Source: Ignelater luminosus
Lineage: Eukaryota > Arthropoda > Insecta > Coleoptera > Elateridae
DNA length: 64,000 nt
NCBI GenBank assembly: GCA_011009095.1
Contig: VTPC01008038.1
Span: forward strand, 61,713 to 125,712
Direction of reading: 5' to 3'
Part shown: positions 25,430 through 36,929 of the stretch, piece after piece
Layout: each line of letters starts with the position of its first letter
Numbering within the stretch: the stretch's first letter is position 1
Notes under the pieces: generated by a model
What the model saw: the letters and a program-made list of their open reading frames with translations, nothing else
The model's database searches: none
What the model was told of the DNA's origin: nothing
Made by a program: the position numbers and the translations under genes

Positions 25430-25618
25430 CCCCATACCACATCTTACATCCGGCTCCAAACGCCCACTATCCCCCCAAAAGCTCCCGTTATCCTCATAGC
25501 TGCAGGATACTGTCAGTCCTGTATTAGAGAGAAGAAGGGGGGGACAAGAAGAGGCCGCATAAAGCATTATATTCCAACGACTAATGATATGTATACTCCA
25601 GTTTGTCTTGAATTATAA
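25430..25618 (+). other. Possible terminal coding exon
   Basis: An acceptor-like GTGTTCCTGCAG precedes an open frame of 62 codons that ends at TAA (25616-25618). The product is Pro/Thr-rich at the start (TPTIPPKAPVILIAAGYC) and then basic (EKKGGTRRGRIKH). Composition is well above the local A+T level and unlike random sequence of this window. No family is recognised. It could be a real 3' exon or a decayed transposon piece. Confidence 0.25.
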
Positions 25619-28180
25619 TGGATGATAACGTATTTGTGTATACGGAGATAAAAGTCGACGGAGTTCAAGCATACGCAGTAAAAGAAACTTTCTCCGGAGT
25701 TTGAAATATCTAGATTCTTTGAAGATTTAGTAGACCGAATTGGGGATTTTATTAAAACGTGATGTGGATACAAGGGGCTTTCTGAAATTTATCTCTATAA
25801 ATTTTTTCACCAATTTCTAATTCGAGAAATTCTTTTTTTAATCATAACCTCTGTTTGAATTCTTTACTTGTTTTAATACTTTTAATAGAAAAAGAAAATT
25901 TAAATTGTAATAATTTTGATAAGTGAGCAAGCTACATGGTACAGATATTAAAATCTGTCTACAGGATGTTACATTTTTCAAGGGTAACTAGAAAATGAAA
26001 TTCCAAACAATTGTAATTATTGGAGAATTATTAAATATTACTGGATTGTTCTAAATATTGAAGCTTAAAATCTTCGAATTAAATAGATTAGTAAGTTCTA
26101 ACAGTTTTAAGCTTATAGGATTAAATAAATTGTCACAATTAATAATTAATTTCTAGCAACAGTCAAAGGATACTATGAAAACAGTGACATTATGAATGAT
26201 TGGACCAAAAAGCCAAAATATTTTGTGATTTTTTGAAAAACGAGAAAATCTTTATAACATGCGATCATTAAAATTTAAGTCTTAGCTTATTCCAAAAAAT
26301 TATCTGTCAAATTGACAGTTTGTATTAGAAACAAGGCAAAATCATCAGTTTATAGGTTATGTGTTGGCATGCGTTGTGTCTAAGCTACGTCCTACGGAAG
26401 AATTTCACGGCCTATTGGGAACTTAAATTTTAATGATCACATGTTATTAGGTCATCATGACATTTAAATCGTTAATAAGGTACCGAGTAAGGTGGTACTA
26501 TTAAGATGTATGGAAACAAAGAAATTCCCTAAGTAGTTAATCTAAGAGTAGAGAAACATATGTCCAAACATAATAATAATAATAATATAACGAATAAGTC
26601 ATATTAGAAAAAATAGTTTGCACTTGAGGTGATACCTCTAAAGATCATTCCAGAGGATCTAGAATCAAAAACGTAAGCAAATACTATTCTTTTTCCTCAG
26701 GGAATAAGAAGTTGGTCTAACCAGTCAATTCATCTACCTTTTCAAAATTGATTAAGGACGATAATCTATTGACCAGAAAACCAAGGACGATTTTTTGGTC
26801 TTTACTAACAACTGCCAGCACTATTAATTCTTTTTCTACAGACATTCTAAGTGTATTTGACGTAGGGTAAATGAACTAAATAAGGCTCGCGCCCTAATAA
26901 GGCTTTTATTTTATAATCTCGTTCCATATCACGACAGAGTAACAAAAGCTGTCTCTAAAGTTAGCTATAAATGAGTACTGTTACCTACTAAATATTATCT
27001 ACTGCGACTACGAGCAGTGCGAAGATAACTTTCTTAGGTGGAGCATGCTATCACTCGTTTGTTAACTACGTTGCACACGAAAATATTTCTTTAGTTCTTT
27101 AGTTTCGATTAAACTAAATTCTTGGCTTCCTATTTTTTTTAATCATTAGGTTCTATAATAGGAGAAAATACAGAAAATTAGCCAGAAGAGAAAGCTGGAC
27201 TTCAGAAAACATCACTAAACGGAAAGGCGAGTTGGCTACCTGCGGTAGGCCAAAGTTAAAATTCGTCAACATGTAGATCAAGGCTTTATTCCACGTGTCT
27301 GAATAGGATAATGGAAATAACGTACGTCCATCTCTTTGCGCTATGTGATCAGAGAACTGTACAACTTCTTAGAATGCATTGAACAACCTCCGCATAGTTC
27401 TAAGTTTTCCAAGAATTTGGATGTACAGACATGTATAGTCAATGGTTTTTGAAGAACTTTTCTACTACTTTCTTCCTTTTGTAATACTGCATGTTTCCGT
27501 CTTTCTTCAAGCAAATAAGGAGTTTTTGTTAAATTCTTGTTCTTTTGAATTCTGCTTTGCAATTGAAGCTGTAAATTCGTACTACGGCTTTTTTGTAGAG
27601 ATAATATATACTGGTCGACACTTACCCTCAACCGCAAAATTACAAATTCTGGACTATGGTTGTTCTTGTAAACAACGCCTCAATTGCTTCAGTTGTCAGT
27701 TTTTGGTACCACTTAAGTAAATTTCTCTTTAATTTAGAGATTACTCAGTGTACATTGAAGTACCATCATTTGACGAGTATGTCTTTCTGTTTTACTAATT
27801 TCCATTATAAACTTTACCGCTTCTTTACTAAAGGTAGTAAGTGATTTCTCAGTAATCTACTCTCTATTCTGATCGCTTACTATTATTCTGAATAGAATTT
27901 CTTCATAAATGTCAAAGTACGAAGAGAAGAACGTTCAAGACTTTTCAAGTTACAATTACTGTAAATGATTTACCTTCTAGATCTTTTGTAAAAACAAAAT
28001 TCAAAAATTCAATTAATTCAAAATAGACTTTGGGCCTCCCATTCTGGGACTATGTTTTCTTTCAATTCTTTAGAATGTCAAAACAAAATATTATAGGAAG
28101 TGTTTATGCATGACAAAACAGACCAATCTTTACAAAAGATACTAAGTTTAGGAAACCGTGTAAGCCGTTATCAGAAAATT
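25619..28180. other. Spacer with a microsatellite and unassigned frames
   Basis: (TAA)n runs at 26571-26587. A direct repeat TAAGGCT flanks GC-rich CGCGCCC at about 26881-26905. Frames at 27637-27341 (minus) and 27442-27844 (plus) were not recognised. A region of slightly higher complexity at 27170-27350 may be old transposon DNA. Confidence 0.4.
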
Positions 28181-28950
28181 TGGTGTTGTCGGGAAGAGTA
28201 AAGACGTGGTGGTGAGGTGTCTCCATCATTCTTATACCTGCCGTTGAAGAACTCCGTCGCTGCGAGTGGAACTGGTCGCTACTTTAGATGTTTACTGGAA
28301 ATCGAAGGCCCAAACTGTGTCAACATTCCCAGAATGTCGCTTTTAAGAGAAGCCTGTCTACAGCCGCTACCACACTGTCTGTTGCTTTCGAGGTTGGTTC
28401 TGTAACAGCTTCTTAAGAATTGAGGTATCTTCCAGCACTCAGCCGTTAACGTAGCTCTCCACCATTTCGACTTTTGGGCGCTCGGTAGTCTTGTTTTTAA
28501 AAGAAAAACGCCGCTTCCTATTATTACTATTGTTCGGGTCATTAGCAGAGTTTTGACTCTCTTTTGTCATTTCACAAGCAAAGCTCACCATTGCGTTCTA
28601 CTGGTTGGATGTCCTTCGGCACTACACTCATTGCTTCGGCGATATACAATCGTTGAAACAATACTCCAGAGATGTTTCGATTCATCTCCACGTTTCACAA
28701 GCTCGCTATGACGACGGTTCTCATCATATAACAATGACTTCCACACATGTTTCTCACTGACATTCTTCAACACTACGAGAGGGCGGACGCCAACGTCCTC
28801 GAATAACTGCAAACTGATCAGTGTTCTGTGTTGTAAACTTTGTCTGGTACTTCATAACTATCACCTTCCATCCATTATTCATCACTACTCGAGCCAAATC
28901 GCGAGTCTTCAGACTACATGTCAACTCGCCATCCCCTTCGTTGATGAGCT
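28181..28950. repeat. Dispersed repeat family, copy 1
   Basis: This segment aligns in the same orientation with 45241-45890. Both copies open with TGGTGTTGTC and share GGAACTGGTC, TTTCACAA-CAAAGCTC, ACGACGGT, CTGATC-G, TGTGTTGT-ACTTTGTCT, TATTCAT-ACTCGAG and CCAAATC in the same order, with indels. Identity is roughly two thirds by eye. G+C content exceeds the flanks. The minus strand is open in long stretches (28812-28585 and 28542-28279). Some homologous minus-strand codons match between copies (ENRRHSELVKR against NTRRRSKPMK), so a decayed coding region is possible. A TG start and internal TATA-like words would also suit an LTR. Class is undetermined. Confidence 0.7.
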
Positions 28951-29028
28951 AGAACGGAAGCCAGGAACATCCAAAGATTCACCATAGCAAGAGAGGTCGC
29001 CTACAGCCTACTAGCATCTCGTCCAGCC

Positions 29029-29229
29029 CTACACTGCTCGACTAGACTCTGTCTGGGCTCCGAGATCCAGATCGTTGCGATCGAACGATGCATTATATTC
29101 AATATCACTACCGATGAGTGACTTTGTGCCATCTGCTCGGTGTAGGCTTTTTGTCATCGTCATCACCAACTTACTATTCACCACCGGGTTCGCCGAGTCT
29201 TGCGCTTGTGATTCTCGGCCATTCCGCAC
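29029..29229 (-). other. Unrecognised hydrophilic frame next to repeat copy 1
   Basis: An ATG-initiated 66-codon minus-strand frame (MRNGRESQAQDSANP at the start, IEYNASFDRNDLDLGAQ later) lies just upstream, on that strand, of the dispersed repeat. Hydrophilic composition and higher G+C suggest it belongs to the same element, perhaps a gag-like or leader region. No domain is recognised, and the second copy of the repeat lacks a clear counterpart. Confidence 0.25.
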
Positions 29230-31238
29230 TCAAAATTAACTCTTAAACTTTAAACAGTCTGCGTTTGGCGGCATTTTAAATCTTATTGCTTACTTTTTTG
29301 AACCCTTATAGTTATATGGAAGCAAGATTAACTTGTGAAACATCTGTTCGATCTGTTCTTAAACTCGAAGATTTTATGTATGGTTCGATTTCGATCAAGA
29401 AGGATTTAGAGGAACTCGAATAGATCTTGAATTTTTAATTTAATCTTTCTAATATAATCAAGAAGTTTCTCATTATATCCAAATCAGAAACTAGCTGTCA
29501 TTTTGTACTTTTTCAACAATAAAGAGGCTAGAAGGAAATACAAGCCGAGTCACTCGGCTTTACCGATCCTTTGGATTTATCTGTCTTTGTGTACAAGGCA
29601 GTTACGTACAATGCATTTGTTCCAAATTTTTCTTCTAGCTGTAGAGACTGTACTTATTCTATAAAAAAGTTAACCTGGAAAAGTCAAAAATTGATAAAGG
29701 AATATCTTCAATTTATGGGACCGTCAAGAGCGCATATTTCCATGAATTTGTTTTTCTTTATCGCTTTTAGAAATCGTTCAGTTCTACTACTATAGTAATT
29801 AATTCAGCTTTTCTTGCTATATTTACAGGAGTTGGTTCTGGATTTTGTGCTTGATAAGTTTCGCCGATTTTGAGTAAAATTTTTAGAAGTCCTGTAATAT
29901 GAAAATTAAAGTTTCTTACGACCGTTTAAGAAAGCGACTCACGACGCGAAATTAGACAGTTTGATACATGTGTTAATGAGTTAGCTACAAATGTTTGCTG
30001 TTTGTTAGTTACGTTGGTTATAATATCTTACATTTCAATCTGTATAAAACTGTTATCAATTATGTAAAGATAAATCGTTTTTAGAAAATGCGCCTTTCTT
30101 GTGGTCGTAAGAAAAATAGTGCACAAAACTCTCTGGAAGTATTAGTTATCATACTCATCCATCAGATTGCAGCACTCGTCTATCAGATCATGCATCAGCC
30201 TCCCCAAGAGTAATTTTTGCTATTAAATTGTTGGTAGATCTCGAAAACGACTTTACATAATAACATTTTTGAAAACACAAATTTAGCCTAACTAAACAAA
30301 AAAAAACAGTAATAAAAATTTTAAAAAAGATAAGGATTTTATTAAAGTTTCTACAAGCACTTACAGTTAGTAATTTCAAAATCGTTATCTGATAAATTAC
30401 ATTACAGTTAAAGGATCTACGCATTAGAAGGGATAACGTGGCTGCGAATATTATTAGATCACGTGAAGTTGGTTCGAAATCAGATAATTGCTTGAATTCT
30501 AATTATAAAATATATTTCAATGACGACCGGGACAATGGTTAGGGTCGCATAAGGAGACTAACATTTCTGTACGCATGTATGTGGATTCTAATTTTGCTTT
30601 GCATTAAAAAAAGATAAAAAGATTACGTCAAACTGCTATAAAGCTAAATTTTTATTTATAATTCTTTTCTAATTTAATTTATATTTGGATATTTCATTTT
30701 AAACTTCTGTGTTGTATTTTTATAATCTTCTAAATGATAACCCTTTAAATTAAATTGCAGATATAATAAAACAATAGAATGTTAAGTAAATGTTTGATAA
30801 GAGTATAACTCCTGCAACAATATATGTACAACATTTAAATTTAAATTTCCACTACAATATGAAATAATGTTCCTTTCGGAGAGATACTTTGTTACGTATT
30901 AAGAGAAACGCATGTCAATACCAAGCGACTGTTTACCAAACGAAATGTATCATTGAATTATTAATATTTAAGCAACCAGTTCTTGTTTTAAAAGTAAACA
31001 ACCATCAACTTATTTGTACATGAGTAAATATGAGTTGCTTCTAGTTTTACCGCCATTTACATGCCTCTAGTAAAATAAATTTACCGTCTATTGTTTTATT
31101 ATAGTCTAAATAAATATACCTGTAACCTTCTAGTTTACATGATATTAAACTGTTGTTTACATATTCAAATGTCTTGAAGAACATTTTTTATTAAATCTAT
31201 TCAGCTTGATACAATAAATTTATAACACCGGTCTTAAA
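29230..31238. other. A+T-rich spacer
   Basis: No recognised gene or element. A minus-strand frame at 30424-30188 is hydrophobic and A+T-driven. Confidence 0.45.
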
Positions 31239-31524
31239 CTACCAAAATTGTAATTTTTTAAAATAAACCGGATGCGTGACAAATCCGCACGTCGACATAT
31301 GCAACTGTAAAATTTTCAAATAACGAAATCCGAGCTGGGCTGCATACAAAAAGGAAAGGGTTAGACCTAAATTTCATTTGAATAAATAATAGTTCGTCAC
31401 ACCTTTGAGCACAGGTAGCCTGCTGAATAGCAACGACAGTTTCTCTGCACAATAATGAACAAAGGATTAACATTCGCATGGGCGCCTCCACCAAAAATGC
31501 TCTCATCTTATCGAGATATGTCAA
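31239..31524 (-). CDS. Possible spliced gene end with a 63-nt intron
   Basis: On the minus strand, 31402-31340 looks like a typical small insect intron: donor AAAG|GTGTGA, a TCTAAC branch-like word, a pyrimidine tract and acceptor GTATGCAG|CCC. The upstream 42-nt segment 31444-31403 is itself preceded by an acceptor-like TTATTGTGCAG. Joined across the 63-nt intron, one frame reads KLSLLFSRLPVLKAQ and continues to a TAG at 31241-31239 (ending FKKLQFW). Another frame runs open through the intron from an ATG at 31524 to about 31258. The product has no recognised domain. Splice words are common by chance, so this is a hypothesis with better than average signals. Confidence 0.3.
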
Positions 31525-31840
31525 GTTGCCATAGAGTGGTACTCAAAATGTGTCGTGCGGTGTCATTGACGAGGCTCTGAAGCGTAATTTGAATATAATG
31601 TTATCTAAATTGAGATTCTGTGAAGTAGTGCGAATGTTTAAAGGCACAAAAGTATTCCACACCACACACACATCGGAGCAGTTAAATACAGTTTCCACTA
31701 ACAAAACCACTGGTTAAATAATTTCTTAAAGGAAAATAACTACATTATTCGACAGAATTGCTTTTAGGTATAGAAATTTGATATTGACTGCTACTAATAT
31801 TGCAGCAAAAAGGTAAATGCTAGAAAAAGATAAAAGTTCG
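31525..31840. other. Spacer, nothing recognised
   Basis: A+T-rich flank between the possible gene end and the inverted repeat. Confidence 0.4.
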
Positions 31841-31944
31841 ATCGTTGATTAACTTTAATCAGAGGTTTATTTCTATAGATATAACTGTATGTAGTCACAA
31901 TTACAACCATCGCAGTAAACCTCTGATTAAGGTTAATTAATGAT
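31841..31944. repeat. Inverted repeat with 29-bp arms, hairpin or MITE
   Basis: Arms 31841-31869 and 31916-31944 are reverse complements at 26 of 29 positions. The inner core AATCAGAGGTTTA is perfect. The 46-bp centre is unrelated sequence. All three arm differences are transitions (G-A, G-A, T-C), so the RNA stem could keep G-U pairs. No target-site duplication was found at the arm tips. It could be a foldback-type MITE or a transcribed hairpin. Confidence 0.75.
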
Positions 31945-32650
31945 ACATATATCGGGTTTTAGAGCAACTGTGAACTGTGTTTGATACAATTGGGGAGTTT
32001 CAGGCTAGAATTATTTGCTACCTGCATGAAAAATTCAAATAAATCACACGGAAAGCCTCTTTGAGGTACCAAAGGTACACTAAAAAAATCATTCCAATCT
32101 AATGGTTTAAACCTTTCACTTGAAAAAATATAAGAACGTACCATTCAGCCATAACAATTTTATAGTAGAGACAGACTTTGCCTTTTGTCAGTGTGACTCT
32201 CATGAAATTTGAAGACGGCTGGTCAATTCAGCGTTCACATCTTCTAGAAATATGCTGGAATCCTAATTTAGATATTTCGGGGCTTTAGGCATAATTGGTA
32301 GTTGCGGTTCCTATCTGTTTAACTTCGTATTTTGCAAACATAGTGTACCTAACTTTTTGCAGGCCCAAGGCGCAAAGTGTGCTGAGAATTGGTAAACATT
32401 GTTTTCTAAGTCACTACAATATGAATCGGTACGGTCCTGAACTCAGTTTTTTTATTGATCACCCAGAAATTCTATATTCTATATCATGATGGGATACAAC
32501 AGATGATTTATACCTAGAAAGAGACCAAAATGAGTAGCTGAAAAGTGTTTTAAACGAAGATATCTAAACAATAGATTTCTTGCAGTTAGGTATATCAGTA
32601 AGGGACTTTTTTAGAAAAACGTAGAATATCTGTTGTGTTATAAATAACGT
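31945..32650. other. Spacer left of the mariner pseudogene
   Basis: Contains no recognised gene. At 32579-32613 a word (GGTATATCAGTAAGGGAC) resembles the mariner 5' leader at 33650-33667 (GGTATAAGTGAGGGAC) in the same orientation. A true left terminal repeat is not visible. Confidence 0.4.
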
Positions 32651-33554
32651 CTTTATTTCCTCAATCGTAGCGTAGCGTCGTCCTTTCATGGGCCTCTTCA
32701 GTTTCGGGAACAAGAAAAAGTCACAGGGGGCCAGGTCTGGGGAATACGGTGGCTGCGGCATCATTAGTGTGTTGTTTTTGGCCAAAAATTTGCGCACAAG
32801 CAACGATGTGTGAGCAGGGGCGTTATCATGGTGCAAAAGCCAAATTTTGTTCTTCCACAAATCCGGGCGTTTCTGGCGGATTGCTTCGCGCAAATTGCGC
32901 ATAACTTGCAGGTAATATTCCTTATTGACCGTTCTACCCTGTGGCAAGAACTCATGATGCACCACGCCACTGCAATCGAAGAAAACTGTAAGCAAAACCT
33001 TCACATTAGACCGAACTTGGCGCGCTTTTTTCATTTTCCATTGGGATGATTGAGCTTTGGTTTCCACGTCATAACCATAAACCCATGATTCGTCACCAGT
33101 TATGACCCTCTGGAGCAAATTTGGGTCGTCGCGGACAGAGTCCAACAGCTCCTTATGCAATGTTAATGCGATGCTGTTTTTGGTCGAAAGTGAGCAATTT
33201 TGGTACGAATTTCGCGGCGACCCGTTTCATGCCCAAATCATTGGTAAAAATCGAATGGCACGAGCCAATCGATATGTTTAGGCCCTCAGCAACTTCTCCA
33301 ACGGTGATTCGACGATTGGCCAATACTATTTTCTTCACTTCATCAATGTTTTCGACTGTTGTTGACGTGCTCGAGCATCCGGCACGCTCTTCGTCGTTCA
33401 CATCTTCTCGGCCCTCTGAGAACATTTTCTACCACCGATAAACGTTGCTTCGGTCCAAGGTAGCTTCACCATATGCCGCAGTCAACATTCGGAATGCGTC
33501 CGCGCACCTAATTTTGTTTTTCACACAAAATTTGATACAGATTCTTTGATCCAT
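32651..33554 (-). pseudogene. Mariner transposase pseudogene (DD34D)
   Basis: A well preserved mariner transposase read from the ATG at 33554-33552. It has the N-terminal helix-turn-helix pair, then the catalytic core: TGDESWVYGYD (first Asp), LLHHDNAPAH (second) and YSPDLAPCDFF (third). Exactly 34 residues separate the second and third catalytic Asp, as mariner requires. Defects: a TAG at 33431-33429 in the N-terminal domain where the family has Tyr, a 1-nt frameshift near 33156 between the two long frames, a short in-frame deletion at SQWKMKKARQ (about 33025), and loss of the C-terminus after ATIEEIK at 32651. The low number of lesions suggests fairly recent insertion compared with the other elements here. 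Confidence 0.95.
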
Positions 33555-33759
33555 TTTTTGGAATAGGCAAAAATCGAATACGAGCCAAAACACGTCGAAG
33601 CAAAACAGCTGTCAAAACTTAACTAAACATTCAAAATGGCCGAACTTGTCGGTATAAGTGAGGGACATGAATACCAACATAACGCCACAAAAAATCGAAA
33701 ATCGAATATACGTAACCCGCGGAAATTCAAAATTCCCGATACTTTTTGAACAGACCTCG
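32651..33759 (-). mobile_element. Mariner element, 3'-truncated
   Basis: The 5' terminal repeat on the minus strand is CGAGGTCTGTTCAAAAAG at 33759-33742, next to the TA target dinucleotide (33760-33761). It leads through a leader of about 200 bp to the transposase start at 33554. The matching right-hand repeat is missing on the low-coordinate side: transposase similarity stops at 32651, so the element lost its 3' end by deletion or was truncated by recombination. Confidence 0.8.
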
Positions 33760-34711
33760 TACACAATTTCTTGCACAATTTCTGCTTGCAATAGCAAAAA
33801 TATGAAAACTCGAACTCAAAACGTTTCAGACAATGATTTCGCAGCACCCTATCAAAGTAAATATTCACTGGGTTCTTTCTCAGTTATTCGTTCTGTTCTA
33901 GTTAAATAAGTATATAGTTATATGTATGTGGAGTATTTCTTTTCCTAAAAATATGTTTGGTTTGAAATAGGTACCACAATTAATCTGTGATTTAAAAGAT
34001 TTATAATCAAATCAGGTCATGGAAGACAAACAAAAATTAATAAAAATTGAAATGTCATGATTTGAACTGGTAAATTATGAGAGCTATTTCTCTTAAGGCC
34101 AGAGCAGATCTAGTATAGATTCTTTGGGTCACAAAATATTGCCTTGGTATATTCTTGTTTTTCATAAAATCCTAAAGTAAGGAAAAATTAATGTATTAGT
34201 TATCTAATAAGCTTGAATACGAGCTGTGCGAATAAATACTGATAATGGACCTGAACCTCTTCTAAAAGGCATTGCGTCTTAGATTTTGGCGAAGTTTAGA
34301 TTGACTAATAGATTTAGTAATAATTCAACATAGCATCTTCCTAGATCTTGAAATCCAATACCAAGCAGAAATACCTTACCATTGAAGGTATACTTATAGA
34401 AGACTTTTTTTACATCAAGCATTTTGGTTTTATATTTTCAATTCAGCTCAAGCCAGACATTTGAGAAGGGCTGTTATAACTTACTAGATTCTGTTTTTAC
34501 AGCTTTTATTATTAAGTAGGATATAGTCCAGGCTTAGAAATTTATTTTCCGAAAGCCCAAAAAGTGTCATTTCAAATTACTTTATAAGTTTTCTTTTCAT
34601 AACTAAGCAAATAAAAAAAACTGTCGTTTATGCAAGATAAAGTTTTATTTGTAGTTCTATCTCAAAATGTTTTGTATGAAAATCATTGACCACTAGTTGA
34701 AAGCAATGAGA
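33760..34711. other. A+T-rich spacer
   Basis: No gene recognised. If the following LINE was once complete, its endonuclease region should lie here, but I could not read it. Confidence 0.45.
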
Positions 34712-35880
34712 CAAAAGAAGTAATTGAAGAAGAAGAAAAAAAAAGAACCACAGCAAAAATGCTAAAAGAAGGTAAAGCTGCAGGCAACCATCAAGTAACA
34801 GGAGAAATTTTACAATACATATTTGTGGGAAAATAGCATGAAGTTACTTTCGAATGCATTTAACAAAGTAATATGAGCAAAAACAAATACCAGAAAATCG
34901 AAAGATAGGTATTGTACTGCCCTAATTTAAAAAAAGGGGACAGAGCAAAGTTGGACTAATTGGTGGTATTACGCCACTTACAATTGGTATAATATTCAAA
35001 GTTTATAAGTAAATTCTTGAATGACATACAAATCAATCAATCACAGAGCAAATTTAGAAAAGGTATCCAGTACTACAAGGTCAAAAGAAACGGGAAGCAA
35101 AATATACCTAACCATGATTGATTTAATCAAAGTTCCAAAGAAATAGTAGCAAGAAGTTTAATACAAAAGAACATAGACAAAAAACTAACCCAAGCAATTA
35201 TGAGATTAGTATTTAGAAAGACCAGGAACTATGTAGGAAGAGATAATATGGTATCCCAGAAGTTTGACGTTAACAAGGGACTATGCCAAGGATAAATGTG
35301 AACAAAACAAAAGTTATGATAACAGAAAGGTCAAATTAGATAGATTAAACTAAAGCAAAAAGCAGCATTCAAATATCTAGGAGTATATATAAACAACAGA
35401 GGGGACCAGAAAATATTCAGGATTAGGAGTAATAGCAAGGATTGAAGCTGCATCTCAAACAAAGAATTCGTCTATTGAGAAAAAGGAAGTTTTGAGAAAT
35501 GTCAAGATAAATATCTGCAAAGCTGCTTATCCTTACATTTAGATGTAAAAGTTGACTCTTAACTAAGAAATTATAAAGTCAAGTACAGAACATGGAAATG
35601 AGCCACTTTGCAACGAGTACTGGTTATTATGAGAAAAGAAAGGGCGAGAAATGTCGAAGCAAGAAAAAAAGTTGAAACTAAATTTGTGTTGAATAAAATA
35701 GAAAAATGGGAGCTAAGGCGCTTTGGGAACCTAACGAATGAAAAAAGACAGACCTGTTAAAAGAAAGTGGGAAACAAAAGTTCACGCAAATAGATAAAGA
35801 GGTCGATCGACTAGAACTTGAAATGATAACAAGATCAGACTAATAAGTGGAAGAAATTTGTACTTAAAGGAGAACAATAA
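34712..35880 (+). pseudogene. Non-LTR retrotransposon reverse transcriptase, core deleted
   Basis: Plus-strand reading in several frames follows an APE-type LINE reverse transcriptase: AKMLKEGKAAGNHQVTGEIL (family pattern KxGKAxGxDxVxxE), then VLYCPNLKKGDRAKLD (IVLPLFKKGDRxxxENYRGI), QSQSKFRKG (ITEEQAGFRKG), FDVNKGLCQG at about 35265-35294 (GxRQG). Right after QG the sequence jumps to NKTKVMITE, skipping the segment that carries the YADD catalytic motif, so a deletion removed the active site. The thumb and C-terminal part follow: FKYLGVYINNRGD, a TK-IYK-like step, and KWELRRFGNLT. Many stops and frameshifts. Clade is uncertain. Confidence 0.85.
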
Positions 35881-36929
35881 TAGTTGTATACATCGTATGC
35901 CTTTGGGTGTACAAGGTTTAGGTGTAATCAAGATGGCACAGTCTTATAGTGACTTACTGGTCATGTAACCTCCATTTACGTACAAAAACATTTATGCCAT
36001 TTATGGGAATTGTGATGCAAAATCATTTTTACTTTACTTTATAGCTACTCAAGTAGTTACTTGTTAGCTGCATGCAAGATTTATACACCAATTTTCGTGT
36101 TTAAAAAGTCTTTTTCAAGATTCTGCTTTTTAGTTCTGGAAATACTGCCACTGAACTTTTTAGTCGGTATCAAGGTTATTTCAGCTTGCACAGAATTATA
36201 CTATCATGTAATCTCATTTATGCATTTACAATATTCAGCTTGTATAGGTGTATTTGAGTTTTGCGCATTTGCTTCCTAAACTTTTTCGTGGTTAACTTGT
36301 AAGGAAGAATGTGTAAAATGATATAGTTGGTAAAATGACTTGGCAAAAAAGAGCCAAAGCGTGAATTTTAAAAATTTGGTTTTATGACGCATTTTCGACA
36401 ATAAGATGAGTAAATATTGTTCTTCGTTTGCGACATTTATTTTCTCTAGTTGTCATAAGATAGATATTGTCAGATTTATGATTTATTAGAAACAGACTCG
36501 TGTACAAATTAGCTTTTTTGTAGAGTAGTCTCCAAATCGCGAAATGCGCAAAATGCGGAGCTTAGTGCATAAGAAAAAGAAAGAAAATTGTAAAAATCAT
36601 GCCTTTCCAAAAACATTCGCCTTTACGTTAGCGGATATTCTAGGTTAGGTTCAGGTTTGTTTTGAATGAGAATAAAATTGTTAAAATTATCAATAGCATC
36701 AACGAATGGCAACTTAATGCACCAACAGCTTAGACAAAAATGACCATAACGATTAGCAACGGCTAAAACTTGTTTTCTGCACATCGAAGGTCGCGTGTCA
36801 AGAGATTTGGAAACTACTCTAATAATTAATAAGCGACTAACCCTTCTAATGGGTGTAAAATGACATACAACTAATGTCAGTAAGACAGCGCAGTAGAGGA
36901 CAATGCAATAGAAGAGATTATAAGGAGAA
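35881..36929. other. Spacer between LINE and pogo-like element
   Basis: Contains a 72-codon plus frame at 36061-36279 with no known domain. The right part (36850-36929) is probably the leader of the pogo-like element. Confidence 0.4.

Noticed and set aside
30469-30480. GGTTCGAAATC as a tRNA T-arm
   Set aside because: The flanking bases cannot pair as a T-stem and no anticodon arm is present.
31258-31524. Chemoreceptor-like reading of the 88-codon minus frame
   Set aside because: Hydrophobicity and a few aligned residues suggested it, but none of the diagnostic C-terminal receptor motifs is present.
32810-33441. Plus-strand frames of 79 and 106 codons
   Set aside because: They are antisense shadows of the mariner transposase.
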